This document shows, one piece after another, positions 16,753-24,846 of a stretch of DNA of 64,000 bases. The stretch comes from Undibacterium hunanense. GTDB lineage: Bacteria > Pseudomonadota > Gammaproteobacteria > Burkholderiales > Burkholderiaceae_D. The position numbers and the translations under genes were made by a program. Position 1 is the stretch's first letter; each line of letters opens with the position of its first letter. The stretch lies in the NCBI RefSeq assembly GCF_014284335.1, contig NZ_JACOGF010000004.1, positions 434,001 through 498,000 on the forward strand, written 5' to 3'. Under the pieces are notes generated by a model, which had not been told where the DNA came from, did not search any database, and saw only the letters and a list, made by a program, of their open reading frames with translations.

Positions 16753-17052
16753 ATGAATGGCATGAATCACTTTGAATATTTTGAAGAGTTTGTAAAACCG
16801 AAGATTCCGGGCGATTATTTGCTTACCTGGTCAGATTTTCCAAATGGTGACTTTGGTGACCTGAAAAGAGCCGAATTTGCATCCTCTTCATTGCTTGGCT
16901 CAATTGAATTCTGGTCAAAAGGCTGGCTGGGTGTAGATGTTGTTGACCTTCGTATAGATGACCAGGTACTGGTTATATTGTGCAGCCCGGAGGATGAAGA
17001 TGGAATCAAGCATGCTTTTGATGGCTTATTAGAAATTCTGGTAGATGTGTAA
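16753..17052 (+). CDS. Small acidic hypothetical protein (immunity-like)
   Basis: About 99 residues from ATG 16753 (ATG 16762 is an alternative). Aromatic- and Asp/Glu-rich, with the layout of small bacterial immunity-type proteins: an N-terminal amphipathic helix, the central 'GSIEFWSKGWLGVDVVDL' strands, and a C-terminal helix after an EDEDG turn. I do not recognise the family. Its end overlaps the macrodomain gene by 8 bp, so the two are translated together. Base composition is more A+T-rich than the flanking genes. Confidence 0.65.
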   Translation: MNGMNHFEYFEEFVKPKIPGDYLLTWSDFPNGDFGDLKRAEFASSSLLGSIEFWSKGWLGVDVVDLRIDDQVLVILCSPEDEDGIKHAFDGLLEILVDV

Positions 17053-17572
17053 CATTATTGTTTTGAAAGGCGATATCACCGTATATCCCGCAGATATCAT
17101 CGTCAATGCAGCGAATTCTTCATTATTGGGCGGTGGCGGTGTTGACGGAGCCATACATCGTAAAGGTGGAGCAGCAATACTGGATGAATGCCAAAAGATC
17201 AGAGCGCGACAAGGCGGTTGTTATGCCGGCAATGCAGTCATAACGACAGCAGGATTATTGCCTGCCAAATATGTCATCCACGCCGTTGGACCCAGGTGGA
17301 ATGACGGAACGAAAGGTGAAGCTGAATTACTGCAACAGACTTACCAGAGATGTTTGCATTTAGCTGTAGAGCACAATGCGCGTAGTATGTCTTTCCCCAA
17401 TATTTCAACCGGCACTTACCAATTTCCCAAAGAGTTGGCTGCACAGATAGCAAGCGATACGATATTTGCTTTTTTTGAAGACAATCAAAGTATAGAGACG
17501 ATCAATATCGTTTGCTACGAACAGGATAATTACGATATTTATCAGGCAATCATAAAGCGTAGAGAAATTTGA
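17045..17572 (+). CDS. Macrodomain protein (O-acetyl-ADP-ribose deacetylase type)
   Basis: A 175-residue single macrodomain. Residues ~9-40 contain the MacroD ADP-ribose-binding signature: GDIT, VNAANSSLLGGGGVDGAIH, with the catalytic Asn and the Gly-rich loop. A second loop, FPNISTGTYQFP (~117-128), contacts the distal ribose. Enzymes of this class hydrolyse O-acetyl-ADP-ribose or remove mono-ADP-ribose from proteins or nucleic acids. It overlaps both neighbours (8 bp upstream, TTGA downstream), making a tight three-gene cassette. In such company it could reverse ADP-ribosylation by a toxin; this is inference. Confidence 0.9.
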   Translation: MCNIIVLKGDITVYPADIIVNAANSSLLGGGGVDGAIHRKGGAAILDECQKIRARQGGCYAGNAVITTAGLLPAKYVIHAVGPRWNDGTKGEAELLQQTYQRCLHLAVEHNARSMSFPNISTGTYQFPKELAAQIASDTIFAFFEDNQSIETINIVCYEQDNYDIYQAIIKRREI

Positions 17573-18105
17573 CGTGTGGTGTACTAATACTGTTTGGAGA
17601 CATATTTTTTAACATCAGCAATTCCGAAGTCGCAATAAATGCATGGAAAAATCTTGGATCACCACAATTCATGAATGATTTTTATTTTCTGCCACCTGAG
17701 TATGTAAAAGACGAGCATGGTGCGCTTGGTGAATGTATTTCTGGTGTTTTATATCTTATTAAAGAATCTGCGGCAAGTCCGGATGATCTGTTTTGTGCAC
17801 AGGCGTTATTTGATCGCGTATTTAACGGATTAGGTCAAGGCGGAGAGAGTGTTGATCAATGGGATATTGCGAAATGGAAATACCGACACACCACGGAAGC
17901 AGGGAATTTGGCAGGTAATTTTGATGACAATGATTTCTTAGTGTGGGTTGATGAAACTTCATTCTTCAAACCCAACTGGCGTGTGTACAAAGAGGCTGAA
18001 TTCAAGAAAATATTTGAAATGACTTGTCGGAATTTTTCGGCTGAATATCCGCATCACGCTGATGCGATCTCTAAGGCCTTATCTGAAAATGGCATGAATT
18101 TATAA
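17569..18105 (+). CDS. Hypothetical protein in macrodomain cassette
   Basis: A 178-residue acidic, aromatic-rich protein I do not recognise. It starts at TTG overlapping the macrodomain stop (TTGA at 17569-17572), so expression probably depends on translational coupling. No signal peptide beyond a weakly hydrophobic N-terminus, no zinc or catalytic motif seen. A+T-rich codon use matches the two genes before it and differs from the rest of the region, suggesting joint acquisition. Confidence 0.62.
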   Translation: MTCGVLILFGDIFFNISNSEVAINAWKNLGSPQFMNDFYFLPPEYVKDEHGALGECISGVLYLIKESAASPDDLFCAQALFDRVFNGLGQGGESVDQWDIAKWKYRHTTEAGNLAGNFDDNDFLVWVDETSFFKPNWRVYKEAEFKKIFEMTCRNFSAEYPHHADAISKALSENGMNL

Positions 18106-18291
18106 ACGCCTAATGGATGCAATGGTTAGTGATGAATGATTTCAAATGTTCTTCTTCAAAGTAAGATCAATAAAATTGTCAAAATCAGCTGCATAAAAAA
18201 TAAATCATCTTCACACCCAGCGCATACCCACTTCACAATCCCTCGCTAAGCTAGCGCAGTCCTTGTTACTTGCCGTTTGGCTGTTTTCATT

Positions 18292-18879
18292 ATGTCGTCA
18301 CTGTTGGCACATGTCGTTGTCGGGGCGAGTCTGTATCTTTGCAATGACGACAGCTCGCAGCGGCGATCACCTGCCGCTGTGGTCTTGCCAGTCTCGTTGG
18401 CCATATTGCCCGATTTTGATTATTTTGCGATCTGGTTTTTGGGTGTACGGTTTGAGCAGCGTTACACGCATTCGCTATTCTTTTGCCTGGCAATGAGTTG
18501 CCTGGCCTGGCTGATGACAAGGCGATGGTGTAGATCACGCAATCTGATATTGAGTTTCTGGCTTTTGCTGCTGGCGAGTTGTTCGCATTTACTGCTTGAT
18601 CTGCTGGTTGGACGGTGTTTGCCTTTGTTGTGGCCATTTTCTGTTGTTGAACTGTGCTTGCCTGTAGCTGTACTGCCAGGTGCTGCCCATACCGGGTTGA
18701 TCAGCTATGTATTCTGGCGTAACCTGGCCATTGAATCCTGTCTGCTCTTGCCTGTATGCGTAGCGCTCATTGCGAGCGTCCGGCGGCTATCACTACGCAG
18801 GTATGTGCCTGAAATTATATTGGTGTTGACGATGTGGTTGGGTTTGTTATTTTGCAGTAGCAGTTTGACGACAATGTGA
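18292..18879 (+). CDS. YdjM-like membrane metal-dependent hydrolase
   Basis: About 195 residues, all membrane: four to five hydrophobic segments. It has the family's polar motifs, an early His in the first helix (SSLLAHVVVG), LPDFDY (~43-48) and RYTHS (~61-65) with Asp/His ligands, and SHLLLD (~104-109). This is the PF04307 (YdjM/YvsG) type, putative membrane-bound metal hydrolases of unknown substrate; E. coli YdjM is LexA-regulated. ATG 18292 chosen over TTG 18277 because it starts the first conserved helix. Monocistronic. Confidence 0.82.
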   Translation: MSSLLAHVVVGASLYLCNDDSSQRRSPAAVVLPVSLAILPDFDYFAIWFLGVRFEQRYTHSLFFCLAMSCLAWLMTRRWCRSRNLILSFWLLLLASCSHLLLDLLVGRCLPLLWPFSVVELCLPVAVLPGAAHTGLISYVFWRNLAIESCLLLPVCVALIASVRRLSLRRYVPEIILVLTMWLGLLFCSSSLTTM

Positions 18880-18908
18880 GCGCTTGAGATGCTGGTTGAT
18901 CCAATGCG

Positions 18909-21122
18909 TCACACAAAACTGAATCCCGCTTTCGACAATGGCAATGCACGCACACGCTTGCCCTTCGTGGCTGCCGCAATCGCATTGCACAGAGCGGGTG
19001 CTATCGAAGGTACGGCCGGTTCACCGGCACCGGCAGGGGATTCTTCGCTATCGATGACGATGATTTCCATCGGTGGCAATTCATTCAGACGCAATACCTG
19101 ATAGTCAGAAAAATTCTGTTGCTCCACTGCGCCGTCTTTTACCGTGATTTCGCCTTTCATCACGGCAGACAAGCCCCACACCATGCTGCCTTCAATCTGC
19201 GCTCTGAAGCCGGATGGGTCAACTACCACGCCGCAGTCAGTGACGCACACTGTCTTGTGTATTTTCACGACATTTTTAGACGAGACGCTGATTTCAAATG
19301 CATGTGCGGTATAGGCATGGGTGTGGGTGTAGACGCAACAGGCAATGCCGCGATAACGGCCACGTGCTGCGGGTTTGCGCCAGCCTATGGCATCGGCACA
19401 TCGTAGCAGCACCGCTTCCATGCGCTTGCGGTGGGTCGCCTGCACGGTGTCGTTACCATACTGGCGCAGCAGCATCAGCCGGTATTCCAATGGGTCGGCC
19501 TTGTTGCGAACAGCCAGTTCGTCGATGAAAGATTCCACCGCAAATACATTCTGGCTATATGAAATGGAACGCCATGAACCAACCGGGATGGGTGACTCTA
19601 CCGGGTAAAAGCCACTTTGGTAATCTGCCGCAGGATAAATCAGATCATTCGATGGCCCGCCATAAATATGCTGGGCCGAGGCGATGGTTTTGGCCGGGAA
19701 GGTGCTGACAGCAAGCTGATGATGCCATGCCTGTATGCCCGATTTGTCGGCCCTGGCTGACAGGCGATGGAAGGTGGCGGGGCGGTAAAAGCTGTTGCGC
19801 ATATCGTCTGGCCGCGAAAAAATCAGTTTGACGGGTTTGCCAAGGGCCTTGGACAACTGCATGGCTTCTGCTGCATTATCGACTTTTTCCTTGCGGCCAA
19901 AGGCACCACCCATGGGCAACAGATGGGCAAAAATGGCGGACTTGTCGACCTCGAATGCCTTGGCCAGTGTGCTGGCAAAAAAACCGGGGGCCTGGAAACC
20001 ACCCCAGATGTCATATTTACCGTCTTGATAACTGGCGACGCAATTCGGCACTTCCATCGGTGCCTGGTTCAGGAAGGGCAATTCATACTCGGCACTGAAA
20101 CTGGCATCGGGGGCCGCAATGTAGGCTTTGCTTTTGCCCTGCTTGTCATAACTGAGAGCTGGCGTGTCGTTTTTGATGGTCGCACGCATGGAAACCGACA
20201 GGGTGGCGCTGTCCGGGTTGGTAAGGGCTGGCCCCTGATCCCATTCCACTTTTAATAGCGACTGGCCTTGCAGGGCCAGCCAGGTGTTGCTGGCGACAAT
20301 CGCGACACCGTTACGGTTATCACAGCCATTCATTTGTTTAACTTCCAGCACCGCAATGATGCCCGGCCCCAGCGCTTTTACAGCGCTATCGTCAAAGCTG
20401 CGTACCTTGCCAAAAAATGTGGGGGATCGCACGATGGTCGCCATCAGCATGCCGGGCAGGCTGAAATCCATGCCGAACTGTTCCTGTCCATTGCCTTTCT
20501 CTTCGGCGTGGTAGCGTTTGACGGGCTTGCCTATCAGTTTATATTCGCTACGCGGCTTTAATGCTGGGTTGGCTGGTACAGGCAGTTTGCTGGCAGCTTC
20601 GATCAGGGCGGCATATGGCAATACCGCATTGGTATCAAGATTGATGACCGTGCTGTTGCTGGTTTTCACCCGTTCGACAGAGATATTCCATGTGCTGGCA
20701 GCGGCGCTGGCCAGCATGGCACGGGCTGCGGCACCCGCCTTGCGCAAGCTGCCCCAGCCACCCTTGACGCTGGCGCTGGCCCAGGTGTTGTACTGGCCTG
20801 CGCTGGCGGCGTCATAGGGCAGGGCTTCGATTGTTATCTTGTTAAAATCGGCATCCAGTTCTTCTGCCAGCAGTACCGGCATGGCAGTACGCACGCCCTG
20901 ACCCATTTCCTGCTTTTGCACGAACAGGGTAATCTGGCCATTGGCTGCAATGCGTATCAGTGGTGAAGGGTGAAAGGCCACACCTGAGACTGCACCTGAG
21001 GCTGCAACTAAGCCTGTATTTGAGCCTGACTCTGTCTGTGCCAGTGCAGCGGGCAGCGCTTCTGACAGCAGCCATGCACCGGCGCTGAAAGAAGAAAGTC
21101 GGAGAAAACTTCTGCGATCCAT
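18909..21122 (-). CDS. Molybdenum hydroxylase large subunit (IorB-like)
   Basis: About 737 residues of the xanthine-dehydrogenase/isoquinoline 1-oxidoreductase beta-subunit family. A Tat signal with RRSFLR at residues 3-8 directs export of the folded cofactor-containing protein. The molybdopterin motif GGAFGRK (~403-409) and the C-terminal GEPAV segment with the catalytic Glu (~703) are present. These enzymes hydroxylate N-heterocycles or aldehydes and normally work with a small 2Fe-2S subunit (IorA). None is encoded next to it, so the partner must be elsewhere. Start placed at ATG 21122, which begins the Tat signal. Residues just after the signal are encoded by a degenerate 12-bp tandem repeat. 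Confidence 0.88.
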   Translation of the reverse strand: MDRRSFLRLSSFSAGAWLLSEALPAALAQTESGSNTGLVAASGAVSGVAFHPSPLIRIAANGQITLFVQKQEMGQGVRTAMPVLLAEELDADFNKITIEALPYDAASAGQYNTWASASVKGGWGSLRKAGAAARAMLASAAASTWNISVERVKTSNSTVINLDTNAVLPYAALIEAASKLPVPANPALKPRSEYKLIGKPVKRYHAEEKGNGQEQFGMDFSLPGMLMATIVRSPTFFGKVRSFDDSAVKALGPGIIAVLEVKQMNGCDNRNGVAIVASNTWLALQGQSLLKVEWDQGPALTNPDSATLSVSMRATIKNDTPALSYDKQGKSKAYIAAPDASFSAEYELPFLNQAPMEVPNCVASYQDGKYDIWGGFQAPGFFASTLAKAFEVDKSAIFAHLLPMGGAFGRKEKVDNAAEAMQLSKALGKPVKLIFSRPDDMRNSFYRPATFHRLSARADKSGIQAWHHQLAVSTFPAKTIASAQHIYGGPSNDLIYPAADYQSGFYPVESPIPVGSWRSISYSQNVFAVESFIDELAVRNKADPLEYRLMLLRQYGNDTVQATHRKRMEAVLLRCADAIGWRKPAARGRYRGIACCVYTHTHAYTAHAFEISVSSKNVVKIHKTVCVTDCGVVVDPSGFRAQIEGSMVWGLSAVMKGEITVKDGAVEQQNFSDYQVLRLNELPPMEIIVIDSEESPAGAGEPAVPSIAPALCNAIAAATKGKRVRALPLSKAGFSFV
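20981..21040. repeat. Degenerate 12-bp tandem repeat inside the IorB-like gene
   Basis: Five 12-bp units starting at 20981, 20993, 21005, 21017 and 21029, the first two nearly identical. They encode the low-complexity Gly/Ser/Ala linker after the signal peptide and keep the frame, so copy number could vary without breaking the gene. Confidence 0.7.
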
Positions 21123-21290
21123 GAATTGTTTACCTGACAATGGCGTCTGGGATTGAGTTAAGGAATTATGCAGGGTTTGCTACCAAAACCTGCTCAAGAA
21201 GATGATTTTTAGGTCTGCGGTATCGTCCGCTCTTTTAGGCTGACTTACTATTGCCAGTCTTATTTATCCCGTTTTTTAGGCGACTGTCTC

Positions 21291-23732
21291 ATGGGCTTGA
21301 TCCGTATTTTCCTGCTGTCACTGTTGTGCACTCTTGCTATCAGCCAGTCGATGGCCGCCACCGAAAATACGCCGCGCAGCGTGCAATTGCTGTCTGAAGG
21401 ATGGCGCTTCAGCAAGGGCGATGTCAGCGGCGCCGAACAAACAGGTTTTGATGACAGCAAATGGCGTCGCGTTAGCGTACCGCATGATTACAGTATAGAA
21501 GGACCGGTAGCTCAGGATAATCCATCCGGGCCTGCTGGTGGATTCTTTCCCGGTGGTGTGGGCTGGTACCGCCAGACTCTGCATATCGATGCATTGCAGC
21601 CGGGCAGGCGCAGTTTCATTGTATTCGATGGGGTAATGGCGAATAGCGATGTCTGGATCAATGGCCAGCATCTGGGTCGTCGTCCGAATGGTTATGTCAG
21701 CTTTGTACATGATCTGACTGCCTATCTTAAACCTGGCGACAACATCATCGCTGTGCGCTGTGACAATGCGAATGAACCTTCATTGCGCTGGTATCTGGGC
21801 GCAGGCATTTACCGTCAGGTGCGTCTGGTCAGCACGGGCGATACCCATATCGAACCCTGGGGTACTTTTGTCAGCACACCCAAACTGACGAATGACAAGG
21901 CGACCGTGCATGTACGCAGCAGCATCATCAGCCCGGATGGTGGCAAGCTGGCATTGCAAGTGCGCCTGCTTGATCCCAGCGGTGTGGTGTTGAAGACAGC
22001 CAGCACAAAAGCTGTACAGGCCAAACCAGGACAGACGCTGCAGCTTGAAACTGATATCACCGTAAACAAACCGCAGCACTGGGATATTGACAACCCTGTG
22101 TTGTACACAACTGCCGTCAGCTTGCTGCGCGATGGCAAAGCCGTGGACAATGAAGACGTTGCATTCGGTATCCGCAGCTTTGAATTTAATGCACCCAAAG
22201 GCTTTTTCCTGAATGGCCGTGCCTTGAAGATATATGGCGTTGGCCTGCATTCGGATGGTGGTGCCGTGGGCGCAGCCGTACCGCTGGCTGTTTGGAAGCG
22301 TCGCCTGACGGAATTGCGCAAGCTGGGTGTGAATGCCATCCGCACCGCGCATAATGCGGTTGCTCCAGAGTTTCTTGATCTGTGCGACCGCATGGGCTTT
22401 CTGGTCATGGATGAATTTTTTGATCAGTGGACCCTGGCCAAGGTACCGTATGACTACAGCCTGCATTTCAAGAATTGGGCAGAACGCGATACCGCTGATC
22501 TGGTGAAGCGCGACCGCAATCATGCCAGCATTATCATCTATTCCATCGGCAATGAAATTCGCGATACCACACAGCCGCAAGTGGCATTTGAATGGGCAAA
22601 ACGTCTGATCCAAGTACATCATGAAATTGACCCTACTCGCCCGGTCACCCAGGCCCTGTTCCGCCCCAACGTGACCAAAGATTATGACAATGGTTATGCC
22701 GATTTGCTGGACGTTGTCGGTCAGAATTATCGTGAAAAAGAAATCCTGGCGGCCTATGTACAAAAGCCCACACGCAAAATCCTGGGAACAGAAAACACGC
22801 ATGAAGTGAATCAATGGGTTGCTGTGCGCGATCATCCCGAATACGCCGGACAGTTCTTGTGGACAGGTGTTGATTATCTGGGTGAAGCCGGTCGCTGGCC
22901 AACCATAGGCACTGGTTCTGGCCTTTTGCTTAGCACTGGCTTGCAAAGGCCACGTGCGTTTGAACGCCTGTCGTGGTGGTCAAGTCTGCCCATGGTGAAA
23001 ATTGCCCGGCGCGTTGCCACGGTCGGGCAGAATGTGGTCGAGCCTGTATTTGGCCCCGGTGCTGCACCAGCTGATCAGCCAGCTCAGGCGGCAGCCACTG
23101 CTAGACCACGTTTCTCACAGCCGCTGGTGGCGGACTGGTCACCTGCCAATCGTGAATCACATACCGAGACGCTGGAGATTTATACCAATGCCGATGAAAT
23201 TGAACTCAGCCTGAACGGACAAACGGTGGCAAATGAAAAGCGCCATGCGGATGCTACGCCCATCGTCGTCAAGTTACCATTTGCGGCTGGTAGCCTGAAA
23301 GCCATCGCCAAACGTGATGGCAAGGTCGTTGCCACGGATGAATTACAAACTGCTGGCAAGGCGGCGCGCCTGCAATTATCCGCCGATACTACACTGAGCC
23401 AGCATCTGGATGATGTCGCCCATGTGACAGTCACCCTGGTTGACGACAAGGGCGTACGCATTCCGGACAACGATACCGTAGTCGAGTTTTTGGCAGAGGG
23501 CGAGGGCAAAGTCATCGCCGTCGACAACGGCAATATGCAAGATCACGACCCTTACCAGGCTAGCCGCCGCAAACTGTATGACGGCAATGCAATTGCCATC
23601 CTGCGCGCCAATGCCAGCAACGGCAAGATCACGGTACGTGTCCGTGTGCCAGCCATGCCCGATGTGCCAGAAAGTGTGGTGAGCATTCCAGTCAAACCGG
23701 CGGCAGCCCTGGTGCCACTGCGCAGTTTTTAA
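21291..23732 (+). CDS. Secreted GH2 beta-galactosidase
   Basis: An 813-residue glycoside hydrolase family 2 enzyme with a signal peptide (residues 1-22). In order: sugar-binding jelly-roll (~28-185, with RRVSVPHDYSIEG), immunoglobulin-like domain (~190-300), TIM barrel (~305-600) and C-terminal beta domains (~625-810). The acid/base Glu is in GNE (Glu ~422) and the nucleophile in the GTEN segment (Glu ~501). The DUF4982-like tail fits periplasmic or secreted beta-galactosidases that trim plant or exopolysaccharide side chains. The beta-propeller gene follows 39 bp downstream, so they form an operon. Confidence 0.9.
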   Translation: MGLIRIFLLSLLCTLAISQSMAATENTPRSVQLLSEGWRFSKGDVSGAEQTGFDDSKWRRVSVPHDYSIEGPVAQDNPSGPAGGFFPGGVGWYRQTLHIDALQPGRRSFIVFDGVMANSDVWINGQHLGRRPNGYVSFVHDLTAYLKPGDNIIAVRCDNANEPSLRWYLGAGIYRQVRLVSTGDTHIEPWGTFVSTPKLTNDKATVHVRSSIISPDGGKLALQVRLLDPSGVVLKTASTKAVQAKPGQTLQLETDITVNKPQHWDIDNPVLYTTAVSLLRDGKAVDNEDVAFGIRSFEFNAPKGFFLNGRALKIYGVGLHSDGGAVGAAVPLAVWKRRLTELRKLGVNAIRTAHNAVAPEFLDLCDRMGFLVMDEFFDQWTLAKVPYDYSLHFKNWAERDTADLVKRDRNHASIIIYSIGNEIRDTTQPQVAFEWAKRLIQVHHEIDPTRPVTQALFRPNVTKDYDNGYADLLDVVGQNYREKEILAAYVQKPTRKILGTENTHEVNQWVAVRDHPEYAGQFLWTGVDYLGEAGRWPTIGTGSGLLLSTGLQRPRAFERLSWWSSLPMVKIARRVATVGQNVVEPVFGPGAAPADQPAQAAATARPRFSQPLVADWSPANRESHTETLEIYTNADEIELSLNGQTVANEKRHADATPIVVKLPFAAGSLKAIAKRDGKVVATDELQTAGKAARLQLSADTTLSQHLDDVAHVTVTLVDDKGVRIPDNDTVVEFLAEGEGKVIAVDNGNMQDHDPYQASRRKLYDGNAIAILRANASNGKITVRVRVPAMPDVPESVVSIPVKPAAALVPLRSF

Positions 23733-23771
23733 GCTTGCAGCTTTTTGTTTAATAAAATAGAGACATCGCCC

Positions 23772-24758
23772 ATGACAAGTACATCAACTCTGGCCAAACT
23801 ACTACCTTTCGCTGCCTTCATGCTGACTGCTGCCTGTCATGCAGCAGATACGCCACCAGCCATGCCTGGCAAGGGCCTGGCCCAGCATGATTTTTTATAT
23901 GCTGGCGAAGCCAGGACCCGTGATGTGTATATCGTCCGTGGTGGCAAGGTGGACTGGGATTTTCATGATACGTCAGTAGATGGTGAAATCAGCGATGCAC
24001 TGATGGCATCCAACGGCAATATTGTCATGACACATCAGCACGGCGTGAAGGTCGTTGACCAGAACCGCAAGACATTGTGGGCATATACAGCAGAAGAAAA
24101 ACACGAGATACACACGGCGCAGTTCATCGGCAATGACAGAGTCATCTTCATCCAGAGCGGCACGCGTCCACGCATCATGGTCGCCAATATCAAGGCCAAC
24201 AAGATAGAGCGTGAAATTGCCATCCCTGCGGGTAACCTCAATAACACCCATGGCCAGTTGCGTCATGCACGTCTGACCAGCAACGGCACCTACCTGGTGG
24301 CACAGATGGACATGAAACGCGCCGTGGAATTTGACAGCAATGGCAAAGAAGTCTGGAGCCTGCCTTTCCCCGGCATCTGGTCAGCCAAACGCCTGGACAA
24401 TGGCAATACGCTCATCACCGGCAAGACCGGCGTATTTGAATATAACAGCAAGGCCGAAGTAGTCTGGAGTCTGACGCCAGAAGACCTTGCCGCCTACCAG
24501 TACACCAGCTTCCAGATCGCCCAGCGCCTGCCGAACGGCAATACCCTGTTGAACCACTGGGTCAACCAATGGAGCGCAGCCGGTGCCAACATCGACCCTG
24601 CCACAGCACCCGCACAATTGCTGGAAGTGACACCAGACAAGAAAGTGGTGTGGGCACTGCACCAGTGGAAAGACCCTAACCTTGGCCCGTCGACTACGGT
24701 GCAGCTTCTGGATAGGGCTGAAAAAGCTGAACAGGTTTATTTTGGGGATATCCGTTAA
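23772..24758 (+). CDS. Exported beta-propeller protein
   Basis: A 328-residue protein with an N-terminal signal (hydrophobic ~9-22; a Cys at ~22 in TAACHA may be a lipobox). The body is a beta-propeller with repeats containing 'LPNGNTLI'-type and 'VVWSL'-type blades, most visible at ~210-235, 255-270 and 285-300, as in PQQ-like or arylsulfotransferase-like propellers. No catalytic His cluster is certain. Because it follows the GH2 gene closely, it may bind the same glycan. ATG 23772 is preferred over TTG 23745. Confidence 0.75.
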   Translation: MTSTSTLAKLLPFAAFMLTAACHAADTPPAMPGKGLAQHDFLYAGEARTRDVYIVRGGKVDWDFHDTSVDGEISDALMASNGNIVMTHQHGVKVVDQNRKTLWAYTAEEKHEIHTAQFIGNDRVIFIQSGTRPRIMVANIKANKIEREIAIPAGNLNNTHGQLRHARLTSNGTYLVAQMDMKRAVEFDSNGKEVWSLPFPGIWSAKRLDNGNTLITGKTGVFEYNSKAEVVWSLTPEDLAAYQYTSFQIAQRLPNGNTLLNHWVNQWSAAGANIDPATAPAQLLEVTPDKKVVWALHQWKDPNLGPSTTVQLLDRAEKAEQVYFGDIR

Positions 24759-24846
24759 GACACTGTGCAATTTTTGAATAACAGACAAATTTCACGATTT
24801 TCTGAATACCTCACGAACTGAAGAATCGCCCGGTGTTTGCTCTGTC

